NCBI GenBank assembly: GCA_965229765.1
Contig: CBDDJT010000003.1
Coordinates: forward strand, 186,001-250,000
Length of the DNA stretch: 64,000 nucleotides
Direction: 5' to 3'
From: ASV31 sp965229765
Lineage (GTDB): Bacteria > Pseudomonadota > Alphaproteobacteria > Rhodobacterales > Rhodobacteraceae
Position 1 is the stretch's first letter, and every line of letters begins with the position of its first letter. Below are positions 1 to 8,727 of the stretch, in pieces. The position numbers were made by a program, and so were the translations under genes. Under the pieces are notes generated by a model. The model saw only the letters and a program-made list of their open reading frames with translations, had not been told where the DNA came from and made no database searches.

Positions 1-528
1 GGGCTCGTCCATGATAAGGATCCGGGCATTGAAATAGACCGCCCGGCTGATCGCGACCGACTGGCGCTGTCCGCCCGACAGGCCCGCCACGGGCGTAGAG
101 AAGCGGCGGAAGTTGGGCGTCAGGCGGCCCATGATCTTGCGCGTCTCGGCCTCCATCCGGGCATCGTCCAGAAGCCCCAGCGGCGTCACCAGCTCGCGCC
201 CGAGGAACAGGTTCGAGGAGGCGTCGAGATTGTCGGCCAGCGCGAGGTACTGGTAGATCGTCTCGATCTGGAAATGGCGGGCGTCGCGCGGGCTGTTGAT
301 TTCGGCCTTCTGTCCGTTGACGTAGATGTCGCCGCCATCGCGCGGCAGCGCGCCCGACAGCATCTTCATCAGCACCGATTTGCCCGCGCCGTTGTGGCCG
401 AGAACGCCGACGACCTCTCCGGGGAAAAGGTCGATGGTGACGCCATCGACGGCGCGGATGCCGCCGAAGGCCTTTTGCATGTTCCGCATCTCGACAAGCG
501 GGGTTCCCGAACGGTCAATCTGGGTCAT
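1..528 (-). CDS. Sugar ABC transporter ATP-binding protein (partial, cut by window start)
   Basis: Cytoplasmic ATPase that would power the sugar importer encoded upstream on the same strand. The visible N-terminal 176 residues hold a Walker A motif GHNGAGKS near residues 44-51, a Q-loop region and an LSGGQ-type signature (GLSGGQRQS), followed by a Walker B start (ILIMDEP) at the very edge of the window. The start ATG lies 2 bases after the permease stop, so it is the third gene of a binding protein-permease-ATPase operon. The XylG/RbsA class usually has two ATPase halves (about 500 residues) but some alphaproteobacterial XylG proteins are single-domain (about 260). The missing C-terminus prevents deciding between them. 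Confidence 0.9.
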   Translation of the reverse strand, partial: MTQIDRSGTPLVEMRNMQKAFGGIRAVDGVTIDLFPGEVVGVLGHNGAGKSVLMKMLSGALPRDGGDIYVNGQKAEINSPRDARHFQIETIYQYLALADNLDASSNLFLGRELVTPLGLLDDARMEAETRKIMGRLTPNFRRFSTPVAGLSGGQRQSVAISRAVYFNARILIMDEP

Positions 529-530
529 GG

Positions 531-1883
531 TCACGCTCCGGTCCGTTTGCGGTAGACGATGTCGACATAGACGGCCAGCACCAGCACGACGCCCACCACG
601 ATGTTCTGGTAGGGCGCGTCCACGCCGACCATGGCCATGCCCGATTGCAGCGACTGCATGATGAGCGCACCGAGGATGGCGCCGTAGATGGTGCCGACGC
701 CCCCGGCCAGAGCGGTGCCGCCGATGACCGCCGCGGCGATCACGCGCAGTTCGTCCAGCGTGCCGATGTCATTGGAATGGAAGGTCTGCCGCGCGCTGGC
801 CACGATGGCCGACACGGCACAGAGAAGGCCCACGATGGCAAAGACCTTGACCGTCAGAAGCCGGGTCTGGATGCCCGATAGCTGCGCCGCCTCGGGGTTG
901 CCGCCGGTGGCGAAGATATAGCGGCCCAGCCGGGTGCGGCTGGCCACGAAGGTCATGGCGACGGCCACGATAATCAGCAGGAAGACCGAGATCGGCAGTC
1001 CGTAACCGGTGGTGAAGCCTTCCGGCATGACCTCGCCCCGGTCCTCGAACATGCGTTCAAGGCGGCGCGTCGGCACCTCGTAGGCATTCAGGATGGCGAC
1101 AAAGCCCATGATAAGCACCGTCACGACCCCGGCCAGCGACATCTCTGCCCAGAACGGCTTTACCGGGAAATCGTGCATCAGCTTGGCCCGGCGCGACGAG
1201 AACAACCCGTAGCAGGCCGCGGCCACGGCCAGCAGGCCGAAGACCCAGCTCCAGGTCACGCCCAGCGTGCCGTTGATGCCGCCCAGCAGCTGGAAATTGG
1301 CGTCGAGCGGGCCGATCGTCTGGCCGCCGGTCAGGTGCCAGGCCACATTGCGCCAGACGAAAAGCCCGCCCAGCGTCACGATGAAGGCGGGGATGCCAAG
1401 GTAGCCGATCAGCCAGCCGTGGAAGCTTCCGATGATGACGCCGGTTGCAAGGCCCACGAGAATGGCGATGGGCGCAATTGCCGGATGCTCCAGCCCCATG
1501 CCCAGCCAGTTCGGCACGATGATCGTCTGGGTGACGGCCATCATGGCGCTGCAGGTGGCCAGAAGCGAGCCGACGGACAGGTCGATATGGCGCGTGACGA
1601 TGACGAAGACCATCGCGGTGGCCATGATCGCCACGCTGACGGTCTGGATCGTCAGGTTGAAGATGTTGCGCGGGGTCAGGAAACGCCCGTCGACGATCCA
1701 GCCGAAGGGATTGAAGGACACATCGCCCCTCAGCGCCTGGCTGTTGATGCCGGTCCAGATCTGGAACACGATGCAGATCACGGCGAAGGCGCCGATCATG
1801 CCCAGCAGCCTTGTATCAAGCTCAAGTGCCGCGATGAAGCCGCGTTTCTGGACGCGTGTCGGTTCGTTGATGTCGTCGGTCAT
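531..1883 (-). CDS. xylH: Xylose-type sugar ABC transporter permease
   Basis: Inner-membrane permease of the BPD_transp_2 (RbsC/XylH) family, about 450 residues with roughly ten hydrophobic segments and the conserved stretch GGNPEAAQLSGI, followed by a long cytoplasmic insertion near residues 230-290. I chose the ATG at 1883. A TTG at 1910 would extend it by nine residues, and neither has a strong ribosome site. It sits between the binding protein and the ATPase. XylH is favoured over RbsC because of its length and the large central loop, and because a ROK repressor is adjacent. The exact sugar is inferred. Confidence 0.85.
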   Translation of the reverse strand: MTDDINEPTRVQKRGFIAALELDTRLLGMIGAFAVICIVFQIWTGINSQALRGDVSFNPFGWIVDGRFLTPRNIFNLTIQTVSVAIMATAMVFVIVTRHIDLSVGSLLATCSAMMAVTQTIIVPNWLGMGLEHPAIAPIAILVGLATGVIIGSFHGWLIGYLGIPAFIVTLGGLFVWRNVAWHLTGGQTIGPLDANFQLLGGINGTLGVTWSWVFGLLAVAAACYGLFSSRRAKLMHDFPVKPFWAEMSLAGVVTVLIMGFVAILNAYEVPTRRLERMFEDRGEVMPEGFTTGYGLPISVFLLIIVAVAMTFVASRTRLGRYIFATGGNPEAAQLSGIQTRLLTVKVFAIVGLLCAVSAIVASARQTFHSNDIGTLDELRVIAAAVIGGTALAGGVGTIYGAILGALIMQSLQSGMAMVGVDAPYQNIVVGVVLVLAVYVDIVYRKRTGA

Positions 1884-1922
1884 TTCGGTCTTTCGGTCGC
1901 GCGAGGGCAAGGTGCGTCCCCA

Positions 1923-1938
1923 CCCGCCGACGGGCGGG
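1923..1938 (-). terminator. Stem-loop between sugar-binding protein and permease genes
   Basis: CCCGCC/GGCGGG inverted repeat with a 4-base loop in the 80-base gap between the binding-protein stop and the permease start. Such hairpins often protect or attenuate the message so that binding protein is made in excess. No T-run follows. The role is inferred. Confidence 0.4.
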
Positions 1939-1963
1939 GACGCGATGCAGTCAACCGATCAGA

Positions 1964-2989
1964 TCAGTTGCAGGGGGCCGGGCCACCGGACACGCCCTGG
2001 CAGAGCGTTTCCAGCGGGATCCAGCCGGCATCGACGACGGCCGACAGGTTGTCGCGAGTTACCGGCACGGGGGCCAGGAACACGGCGTTCATGCTGTTGC
2101 CACCGGGGGTGTCGAACATGACCGAACCCTCGACATCGCCCATCATGGCGCCACCGGCCAGCGACACGGCGATTTCGCCCGCGGCCTTGCCCAGTTCACG
2201 CGCGTCTTTCCACACCGACACTGTCTGCGTGCCGAGCGCGACGCGGTTCAGCGCGGCGTGGTCGCCGTCCTGGCCGGAGACCGGGATGCCTTCCATGCCC
2301 TGTGCGGTCAGGGCCGCGACGACGCCGCCCGCGGTGCCATCGTTCGAGGCCACGACCGCGTCCACGTTATTGTTGTTGGCGGTCAGGATCTGTTCCATGT
2401 TCCGCTGGGCGTTGGCGGGCAGCCAGCCATCGGTATAGGCCTCGCCCACGATGGTGATTGCGCCGGAATCGATGGCGGCCTGAAGGACCTCTTGCTGACC
2501 ACCACGCAGGAAGTCGGCGTTGGGATCCTGGGCCGAGCCCTTGATCATGACGTAGTTGCCCGAGGGCTGCGCCTCGAACACGGCGCGGGCCTGCATCCGG
2601 CCGACCTCGACGTTGTCGAAGGTCAGGTAGAAGGCGCGCGGGTCCTCGATCAGGCGGTCATAGGCAATGACCGGAATGCCTTCGTCGGCGGCGGCCTGCA
2701 CGGCGGGGATGATCGCCTCGGAATCCTGCGCCAGAACGATCAGAGCGTCCACGCCCTGCGCCATCAGGCTTTCGATATCGGCAAGCTGCTTGGCCGCCGA
2801 AGACTGTGCGTCGGTCGAGATGTAGGCGGCGCCGCCCGCCTCGAGAGCGGCCTTCATCGCCGCCTCGTCGGTCTTCCAGCGCTCTTCCTGAAAGTTCGAC
2901 CAGCTGACGCCGACCGTGATGTCCTGGGCCAGGGCGGCCGACGAAAAGCTCGCGGCGGCAACGGCCGCGAAAGCTAGCGCTTTGCGCAT
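1964..2989 (-). CDS. xylF: Periplasmic sugar-binding protein of ABC transporter, XylF-like
   Basis: Secreted binding protein (341 residues) of the periplasmic-binding-protein-1 family that delivers sugar to the XylH-like permease. A Sec signal peptide (MRKALAFAAVAAASFSSAALA) ends near residue 21. Family stretches include QSSAAKQLADIESLMAQGVDALIV and ASNDGTAGGVVAAL. A GGGAGGA ribosome site precedes the ATG at 2989, which decides the start over the upstream in-frame codon at 3010. First gene of the sugar operon, divergent from the ROK regulator. The xylose assignment rests on resemblance to XylF and on the regulator next door. Confidence 0.85.
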   Translation of the reverse strand: MRKALAFAAVAAASFSSAALAQDITVGVSWSNFQEERWKTDEAAMKAALEAGGAAYISTDAQSSAAKQLADIESLMAQGVDALIVLAQDSEAIIPAVQAAADEGIPVIAYDRLIEDPRAFYLTFDNVEVGRMQARAVFEAQPSGNYVMIKGSAQDPNADFLRGGQQEVLQAAIDSGAITIVGEAYTDGWLPANAQRNMEQILTANNNNVDAVVASNDGTAGGVVAALTAQGMEGIPVSGQDGDHAALNRVALGTQTVSVWKDARELGKAAGEIAVSLAGGAMMGDVEGSVMFDTPGGNSMNAVFLAPVPVTRDNLSAVVDAGWIPLETLCQGVSGGPAPCN

Positions 2990-3010
2990 GAGTAGTCCTC
3001 CCAAAGTCAA

Positions 3011-3141
3011 CGCCCGCGAGGGCGGTCAGATCAGATGACGTGACGGCAAAAGGATGACATATTTTCTTCAGCTGTCAAAATTTATCTTATGCTGCAACTG
3101 CGAAGTGCCTCAAATTCAGGCGGGTCCTTTGAAAAAACAGG
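3011..3141. promoter_or_regulatory. Divergent promoter region between sugar transporter and ROK regulator
   Basis: The region between the transporter operon and the regulator is the only AT-rich stretch here. It holds an imperfect inverted repeat TGACA-N13-TGTCA (3055-3077) that could serve as a ROK-repressor operator, and a TTGACA hexamer on the minus strand within the right arm that could be a -35 element, but no convincing -10 at 17 bases. Direct evidence is weak. The placement is what supports a regulatory role. Confidence 0.35.
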
Positions 3142-3198
3142 TTGGAGATCCACGTTTTCGACGTATCCTGCCCCTTGTTAAATTTTTCGAGTGAAGGA

Positions 3199-4470
3199 AT
3201 GGACGCCGGAATCACCCTGCCAGAGCCGGACAGCACCCCGACAGGTTGCGGACCGCTGATCCTTGCCGACCGCGCGACGTCTCGCCCCCTGCGCCAGCAG
3301 ATCTTTGACCATGTCCGCGCGGCAGGGGCGATTCCCCGTGTCGATCTGTCAAAGGAACTTGGCGTCAGCCCGGCCTCTGTCACATCGGCCGCGGCGGAAC
3401 TGATCGAACTGGGCCTGATCCAGGAGATCGACCGCCCCCGCCGCGATGGCGACGTGCTGCGCGGACGGCCCCCGGTGGCGCTGGGGGTCCGGCCGCAGGC
3501 CGGGCATGTGGCCGGGCTGAAGCTGTCCGACCGGGTGCAATCGGCGATCATCCTTGATTTCGCGGGCGGCATTCTGGCCGAGGCCAATATCGAGCGTCCG
3601 CTTCTGGCGCAGGCCACCGAACGCCTGCTGCTGGATGCCGCCGAGGTCCTGGACGCCGCCCTGGGCCAGGCGGGCCTTGCGCGCCACGATCTTGCGGCCG
3701 TCGGGTTCGGCCTGCCCGGCGTGGTCGACAATACCTGCGGGCATGTTCACTGGTCGCCCCTGATGCACGATCGCGGGGTGGATCTGGCGCAGGCGCTGGC
3801 CGACAGGCTTGGCCGCCCTGTCTGCCTCGACAATGACGCCAATCTGGTGACGCTGGCGGAACTCTGGTTCGGGGCCGGCCGCACGCGCAGCGACTTTGCC
3901 GTGGTCACGATCGAACACGGGCTGGGCATGGGGCTGGTTCTCAATCACCGGCTGGTGCGCGGCGCGCGCGGGCTCGGGCTCGAGATCGGGCACACCAAGG
4001 TGCAGATGGACGGGGCCCTTTGCCGCTGCGGGCAGCGCGGCTGCCTTGAGGCCTATGTTGCGGACTACGCGCTGGTGCGCGAGGCGACGACGGCGCTGAA
4101 CTGGGGCAATCGCGGGGTACAGTCGCCGCAGATCCTGCTGGAATCGCTGTACGACCACGCCAAGGCCGGCAACGAGGCGGCGCGCGCGATCTTCAAGCGC
4201 GCCGGACGCTATCTTGCGCTTGGGCTGGCCAACATGGTGACGCTTTACGACCCGTCGCTGATCCTGCTGTCGGGTGAGCGCCTGCGCTATGACTACCTTT
4301 ATGCCGAGGAGGTGCTGGCCGAGATGCTGGCCCTGACGATCGACACCGGGCGCGGGGCGCCCGAGGTGGAGATCCGCGCCTGGGGAGATCAGGTCTGGGC
4401 ACGGGGGGCGGCGGCGATGGCGCTCGACCATGCGACGGGGGCCGTCCTGTCGGCAGAGGTGGTCGCATGA
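3199..4470 (+). CDS. ROK-family transcriptional repressor, XylR-like
   Basis: Sugar-responsive repressor of about 423 residues: an N-terminal winged helix (LSKELGVSPASVTSAAAELIEL, roughly residues 35-75) followed by a ROK sugar-kinase-like domain with the metal-binding cysteine motif CRCGQRGCLEAY. It is divergent from the sugar ABC operon, which it most likely represses until sugar binds. The ATG at 3199 has AAGGA directly abutting it. A TTG at 3142 would add 19 residues and cannot be excluded. Its 3' end overlaps the next gene by 4 bases (ATGA), so the two are probably co-translated. Confidence 0.85.
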   Translation: MDAGITLPEPDSTPTGCGPLILADRATSRPLRQQIFDHVRAAGAIPRVDLSKELGVSPASVTSAAAELIELGLIQEIDRPRRDGDVLRGRPPVALGVRPQAGHVAGLKLSDRVQSAIILDFAGGILAEANIERPLLAQATERLLLDAAEVLDAALGQAGLARHDLAAVGFGLPGVVDNTCGHVHWSPLMHDRGVDLAQALADRLGRPVCLDNDANLVTLAELWFGAGRTRSDFAVVTIEHGLGMGLVLNHRLVRGARGLGLEIGHTKVQMDGALCRCGQRGCLEAYVADYALVREATTALNWGNRGVQSPQILLESLYDHAKAGNEAARAIFKRAGRYLALGLANMVTLYDPSLILLSGERLRYDYLYAEEVLAEMLALTIDTGRGAPEVEIRAWGDQVWARGAAAMALDHATGAVLSAEVVA

Positions 4471-6005
4471 GGGCCGCGGCCCTCCTGATTCTGCTGGCGG
4501 CACCTGCCCTGGCGGAGGGTCCGGCGTTCATCGACCGGAGCGCAGGCTTGCCGGTGGACCATGTCTATGACGGGGGCTGGGCGCATTTCGTCGGCGGTGG
4601 CGTCGCCGTTCTGGATTGCGACGCGGACGGCTTTCCCGACCTGTTTGCCGCGGGGGGCGAGACGCCTGCGACCCTGTTGCGAAACACCACGGGCGCGCCC
4701 GGCGCCGCGCTGCGGTTCGAACGCGCGGCATTGCCCGAGATCACCGGCGTCACCGGCGCCTATCCGCTGGACATCGACGGCGACGGCTGGGGCGACCTGT
4801 TCGTGCTGCGGTCCGGCGGGAACATGGCGCTGCGGGGCGGGCCGGGCTGTGCCTTTGCCGACGCGACCGAGGCCTGGGGGATCGAACCGGGCAACGCCTG
4901 GTCCACCGCCTTTTCCGCGACATGGGAGCCGGGAGAGGCGCTGCCGACGCTGGCTATCGGCAATTACGTCGACCGCGAAGACCCCAAGGGCCCGTTCCGC
5001 GCCTGCGACGACAACGCGCTGATCCGGCCCGAGGGCGCGCGCTATGGCGCGCCCCTGCCCCTGACGCCGGGGTTCTGCGCGCTGTCGATGCTGTTTTCCG
5101 ATGCTGCCCGGCGCGGCACGCCGGACCTGCGGGTGTCGAATGACCGGCACTACTACGTGCGCGGCGGGTCCGAGCAGATGTGGATCATGCCCGAACCGCG
5201 CCTGCTGGGCACAGAGGACGGGTGGCAGCCGGTCTCGATCTGGGGCATGGGCATCGCCAGCGCCGACATCACCGGCGACGGCCTGCCAGAGGTGATGCTG
5301 ACCTCGATGGGCGACCAGCTTTTGCAATACGCCATCGGCGGGCATGGCTGGCGCGATGCGCCCTATGCGGTGGGCGCCACGGCGCACCGCCCGCACATGG
5401 GTGACGACGGCCGCCCCTCGACCGGGTGGCACGCCGAGTTCGGCGACGTGGACAACGACGGGCTGCGCGACCTCTTCATCGCCAAGGGCAACGTGGACCA
5501 GATGCCCGAGAACGCCATGCGCGATCCGAACTCGCTGCTCCGGCAGCTGCCGGACGGGCGGTTTCAGGAGGTGGCGGGCAGCGCGGGCGTGGCCTCGATG
5601 CACCGGGGGCGCGGCGCGGCGCTGGCGGACCTGAACCGCGACGGGCGGCGCGATCTGGTCGTGGTGAACCGCCGCGCGCCGCTGGAGGTCTGGGAGAACG
5701 TGACCGAGGGCGGCGCGTGGCTGGCCCTGCGCCCGCAGGAGGACGGCCCCAACCGCGACGCGATCGGCGCCTGGATCGAACTGCGCACGCCGGACGGGCG
5801 GGTGCAGACGGCGGAACTGACCGTGGGCGGCGGGCACGCGGGCGGCACGCTGGGGCCGGTGCATTTCGGGCTGGGCGCGGCAGGGGCCGCCGAGGTGCGG
5901 GTGATCTGGCCCGATGGCGCGGTGTCGGACTGGCAGGCGGTGGGCGCGAACGCGATCCTTGGGCTGGAGCGTGCGGGCGACGGGCTGACCGTCAGCCCTC
6001 AGTAA
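4467..6005 (+). CDS. Secreted FG-GAP/VCBS repeat protein with C-terminal ASPIC/UnbV domain
   Basis: A 512-residue exported protein of the CRTAC1/UnbV type. It has a signal peptide (MRAAALLILLAAPALA), several calcium-type FG-GAP blades with D-x-D-x-D-G motifs (DCDADGFPDLF, DIDGDGWGDLF, DITGDGLPEVM, DVDNDGLRDLF, DLNRDGRRDLV), and a C-terminal ASPIC/UnbV segment ending in VRVIWPDGAVSDW. These proteins form beta-propellers and are extracytoplasmic, but the biochemical role is unknown. The start overlaps the ROK gene stop (ATGA). Its end overlaps the convergent CIA30 gene by 7 bases. Confidence 0.85.
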   Translation: MRAAALLILLAAPALAEGPAFIDRSAGLPVDHVYDGGWAHFVGGGVAVLDCDADGFPDLFAAGGETPATLLRNTTGAPGAALRFERAALPEITGVTGAYPLDIDGDGWGDLFVLRSGGNMALRGGPGCAFADATEAWGIEPGNAWSTAFSATWEPGEALPTLAIGNYVDREDPKGPFRACDDNALIRPEGARYGAPLPLTPGFCALSMLFSDAARRGTPDLRVSNDRHYYVRGGSEQMWIMPEPRLLGTEDGWQPVSIWGMGIASADITGDGLPEVMLTSMGDQLLQYAIGGHGWRDAPYAVGATAHRPHMGDDGRPSTGWHAEFGDVDNDGLRDLFIAKGNVDQMPENAMRDPNSLLRQLPDGRFQEVAGSAGVASMHRGRGAALADLNRDGRRDLVVVNRRAPLEVWENVTEGGAWLALRPQEDGPNRDAIGAWIELRTPDGRVQTAELTVGGGHAGGTLGPVHFGLGAAGAAEVRVIWPDGAVSDWQAVGANAILGLERAGDGLTVSPQ

Positions 6006-6541
6006 ACGCCCAGCGCGGCCAGCGACACGTCGGCCTCATGGTCGCGGCCATAGGCGACCAGCCCGACAGAACGCACGCTGTCGGGCGCGGGGCGTGACGG
6101 CAGCATCCCGCCCGACCGCTCGAACGCGTCGAACGGCAGGCGGATGTCCTGCCAGCCCGCGCCCGCGTCGAACCCCGCCTGGTAATACTGCCACGGCAGC
6201 CGGGTGGAGCGGGTGCGCAGGTGGATGAAATAGCGCTGCCCGTTGCCGCGCACGCGGATCAAAAGGCCCTGCGCCCCGGCGGGCAGGCCATCCTCGAACG
6301 CCGTGCGGGACTGGATGAAGCCGCCGTTGTTCGCCGTGCTGACACTGCCTGTCAGCCGCAGCGCGCCACCCTCCATTTGCGCCTGCCCGGTGGACACGCC
6401 GCCCATGACGGTGTCGGCCAGATAGCTCCACTCCAGCTCGCCCGCGGGTGTCATCTGCCCGGTCATCAGCCCTGCCCCCATCGCGGGCCGCGCCACCAGC
6501 ACGGCCATCGCGAGCCCAAGAAATCCCCTGCGGTCGGTCAT
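5999..6541 (-). CDS. Exported CIA30-domain protein
   Basis: A 180-residue protein with a twin-arginine-like leader (MTDRRGFLGLAMAVLV) and a CIA30/NDUFAF1-type galactose-binding-fold domain (YLADTVMGGVSTGQ, GGFIQSRTAFEDGL, IRVRGNGQRYFIHLR). In mitochondria CIA30 assists complex I assembly, but bacterial exported relatives have no proven function. It is in the same direction as the di-heme peroxidase upstream, with a 59-base gap, and convergent with the FG-GAP gene, whose last 7 bases it overlaps. Confidence 0.75.
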   Translation of the reverse strand: MTDRRGFLGLAMAVLVARPAMGAGLMTGQMTPAGELEWSYLADTVMGGVSTGQAQMEGGALRLTGSVSTANNGGFIQSRTAFEDGLPAGAQGLLIRVRGNGQRYFIHLRTRSTRLPWQYYQAGFDAGAGWQDIRLPFDAFERSGGMLPSRPAPDSVRSVGLVAYGRDHEADVSLAALGVY

Positions 6542-6600
6542 CGCCAGTCCCCTTGCCTGTCCGCCATAGATGGGGTGCGGCGGCGCCGGGGCAAATCCCG

Positions 6601-7932
6601 TCAGCGGTCCACCGCCAATCCGCTGGGAACGGTGTCGGGCACGCCCAGCCGACCGTCGAGCGCCTGCGGGTCCGACAGGCTGGCGAGAAAGGCGATCAGC
6701 GCGTCGATTTCGGCGTCCGTCAGGGGGCCCGTGCCCGGCGCGGCGGCTGCGGAAATGGCGGCGGCCTCGTCCGCATCGTCGAGGATGCGCCAGTCGGCCA
6801 CGCCGGGCAGGTCCGGCAGCACCGCCTGCGCCCGGTCATAGCGCGCGATGGCCTGCGCCGGTTCGGCATGGGCGGCGAGAAAGGCGCGCATGTCCGAATA
6901 GGCGCCCGTATGGCCCCAGGGGCCTGTCTCCATCACGTTGCGCAACGATGGCGTGCGAAAGGCAAAGCGGTCCTCTTCACGGCCGGTGACGCGGATGCGC
7001 CCCTCGTCCCGGGCGTGGCGTTCGAACCGGGCGGCCTTGCCGGGGCCAAGCTGGGGCATCCCCATGGCGTGGAAATCGTGATCGGTCTGGAAGGGTCCGG
7101 AATGGCAGGCAGCGCAGCCGGCTTCGCCGTAGAAAAGCCGCAGCCCCGCCATCGCCGGGCCGGGCAGGTCCCGCTCGCCCCGCAGGTAGGCGTCGAAGGG
7201 GCTGGTGTCGGACCGCCACTCCAGCTCCATGAAGGCAGCGATGGCGTTCGAAATGTCGGTAAAGCCGATGTCCCGGCCTGCCGCGATCTCGGGATAGACC
7301 GCGCGGAACCGCTGGTCGTAGGCCGGGATCGCCGCCACGCGGGCCGAGATCAGGTTCCATGCGCCGCCCTCGCCGGTGATGAAGCCCTGCCGAACCGCCT
7401 GCGAGATCTCGTTCTCGTCGTAATGGCCCGCCATCTCGTCCTGGCTGAGGACGGGGAACATGGTCTGGGCGGACAGAAGGCTGGCGAACCCCTGCGCCAT
7501 GTCGTCTTCCAGCGGCGTGCGCAGGCCGCTGGCCCGGGTCGGGTCCACCTCGATCCGGCCGTCGTGGAACATCACCGTGAACTCGCGCGCGCCGAGGTTG
7601 AAAAGGCCCGGCGCGTTGCGGGGGATGCGCTGTTCGGGCGGGTTGTCCGGGTCGACCACCCGTTCGGGGCCAAGCCCGATGCCCCCCTCGCCCAGCGACA
7701 GCGACACGCCGTCGCCGGTGCCGAAGCGCGGGTGATGGCAGGTCGCGCAGGATGTGTTGCGGTTGCCCGAGAGGATCGGGTCATAGAACAGAAGCTGGCC
7801 CAGCACCGCCTCGGCCCGGTCCACCGGAAGGTACATGGCATCGGTGATCGGTGGCGGCAGGTCGGCCGCCCCGGCAACGCCCGCCGCCAGCGCCATCACC
7901 ACGCCCGTCATCGTTCCCCGGATCGCCCGCAT
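6601..7932 (-). CDS. Di-heme cytochrome c peroxidase / MauG family protein
   Basis: Periplasmic di-heme protein of 443 residues: signal peptide (MTGVVMALAAGVAGAA), first heme motif CATCH in NTSCATCHHPRFG, second heme motif CAACH in AGCAACHSGPF, and the family motif FRTPSLRNVMETGPWGHTGAY. It belongs to the CcpA/MauG superfamily, which reduces peroxides or oxidises protein residues. I chose the ATG at 7932 because a GGAGG site precedes it and a signal peptide follows. The longer reading frame to 8088 has no signal. A paralogue with the same motif order lies at 48448-49773. Confidence 0.85.
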   Translation of the reverse strand: MRAIRGTMTGVVMALAAGVAGAADLPPPITDAMYLPVDRAEAVLGQLLFYDPILSGNRNTSCATCHHPRFGTGDGVSLSLGEGGIGLGPERVVDPDNPPEQRIPRNAPGLFNLGAREFTVMFHDGRIEVDPTRASGLRTPLEDDMAQGFASLLSAQTMFPVLSQDEMAGHYDENEISQAVRQGFITGEGGAWNLISARVAAIPAYDQRFRAVYPEIAAGRDIGFTDISNAIAAFMELEWRSDTSPFDAYLRGERDLPGPAMAGLRLFYGEAGCAACHSGPFQTDHDFHAMGMPQLGPGKAARFERHARDEGRIRVTGREEDRFAFRTPSLRNVMETGPWGHTGAYSDMRAFLAAHAEPAQAIARYDRAQAVLPDLPGVADWRILDDADEAAAISAAAAPGTGPLTDAEIDALIAFLASLSDPQALDGRLGVPDTVPSGLAVDR

Positions 7933-8071
7933 CGCGTCCTCCACATCCACTTGCGGCAGAGACTGGCGCAGCCACGCGGCGCGGGCAAGCGCGCCGTGCG
8001 CCGCAGCCCCCTTGCCCGCCGCGCCGTTTGCGGCCACCGTTCGCGCAAAGGCAAAAGGGAGACCGCCGCGC

Positions 8072-8716
8072 ATGATGACGCTGCACAACTATTTTCGTTC
8101 ATCCACCTCGACCCGGCTGCGGGCGGCGCTGAACCTCAAGGGGCTGGAGTACGACTATCGCCCGGTGTCGCTGCTGAAGGCAGAGCAGAAGGCGCCCGGA
8201 TTCCTGGCGCGCAACCCGGCGGGGCTGGTGCCGGTGCTGGACCTGGGCGACGGCACCAGCCTGTCGCAATCGCTGGCGATCATCGAGTACCTCGACGAAA
8301 CCCATCCCGAACCGCCGCTTCTGCCCGCCGACGCGCTGGGACGCGCGCGGGTGCGGGGGCTGGCCTACATGATCGCCTGCGAGGTGCACCCGCTGAACAA
8401 CCTGCGCGTCCTGCAGTTCATCGCGTCCCAGTACGGCGCCGACGACGCGGGCAAGGCCGCATGGTTCCGCCACTGGGTCGCCGAGACCTTCGGCGCGCTG
8501 GAAACCACGCTGGCCGCCAGTCCCGAGACCGGCAGCTTCTGCCACGGCGACACGCCGGGGCTGGCGGACCTGTGCCTTTACGCGCAGGTCTGGAACAACC
8601 GCCGCTTCGACGTCGACCAGTCGGGCTATCCCACCATCAACCGCATCTTCGAGGCGCTGGACGGGATCGAGGCGTTCTCACGCGCCGCGCCCCCGGCGCA
8701 GCCGGACGCGGGATAA
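8072..8716 (+). CDS. maiA: Glutathione S-transferase, maleylacetoacetate isomerase type
   Basis: Cytosolic zeta-class GST of 214 residues, the usual length for maleylacetoacetate isomerase. The zeta-class active-site pattern SSTSTRLRAAL is near residues 10-20, and the glutathione-binding N-terminal fold (NPAGLVPVLDLGDGTSLSQSLAIIEYLDE) is clear. It would isomerise maleylacetoacetate (or maleylpyruvate) in tyrosine or gentisate breakdown, using glutathione. No other gene of that pathway is in the window. The ATG at 8072 follows AAAAGGGAGA. The longer open frame upstream is antisense to the peroxidase gene start. Confidence 0.8.
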   Translation: MMTLHNYFRSSTSTRLRAALNLKGLEYDYRPVSLLKAEQKAPGFLARNPAGLVPVLDLGDGTSLSQSLAIIEYLDETHPEPPLLPADALGRARVRGLAYMIACEVHPLNNLRVLQFIASQYGADDAGKAAWFRHWVAETFGALETTLAASPETGSFCHGDTPGLADLCLYAQVWNNRRFDVDQSGYPTINRIFEALDGIEAFSRAAPPAQPDAG

Positions 8717-8727
8717 GTAGAAGGGCA

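Noticed and set aside
3142..3198. TTG start 19 codons upstream for the ROK repressor
   Set aside because: No ribosome site and no family similarity in the extra residues. The ATG at 3199 was preferred, though it too has imperfect spacing.
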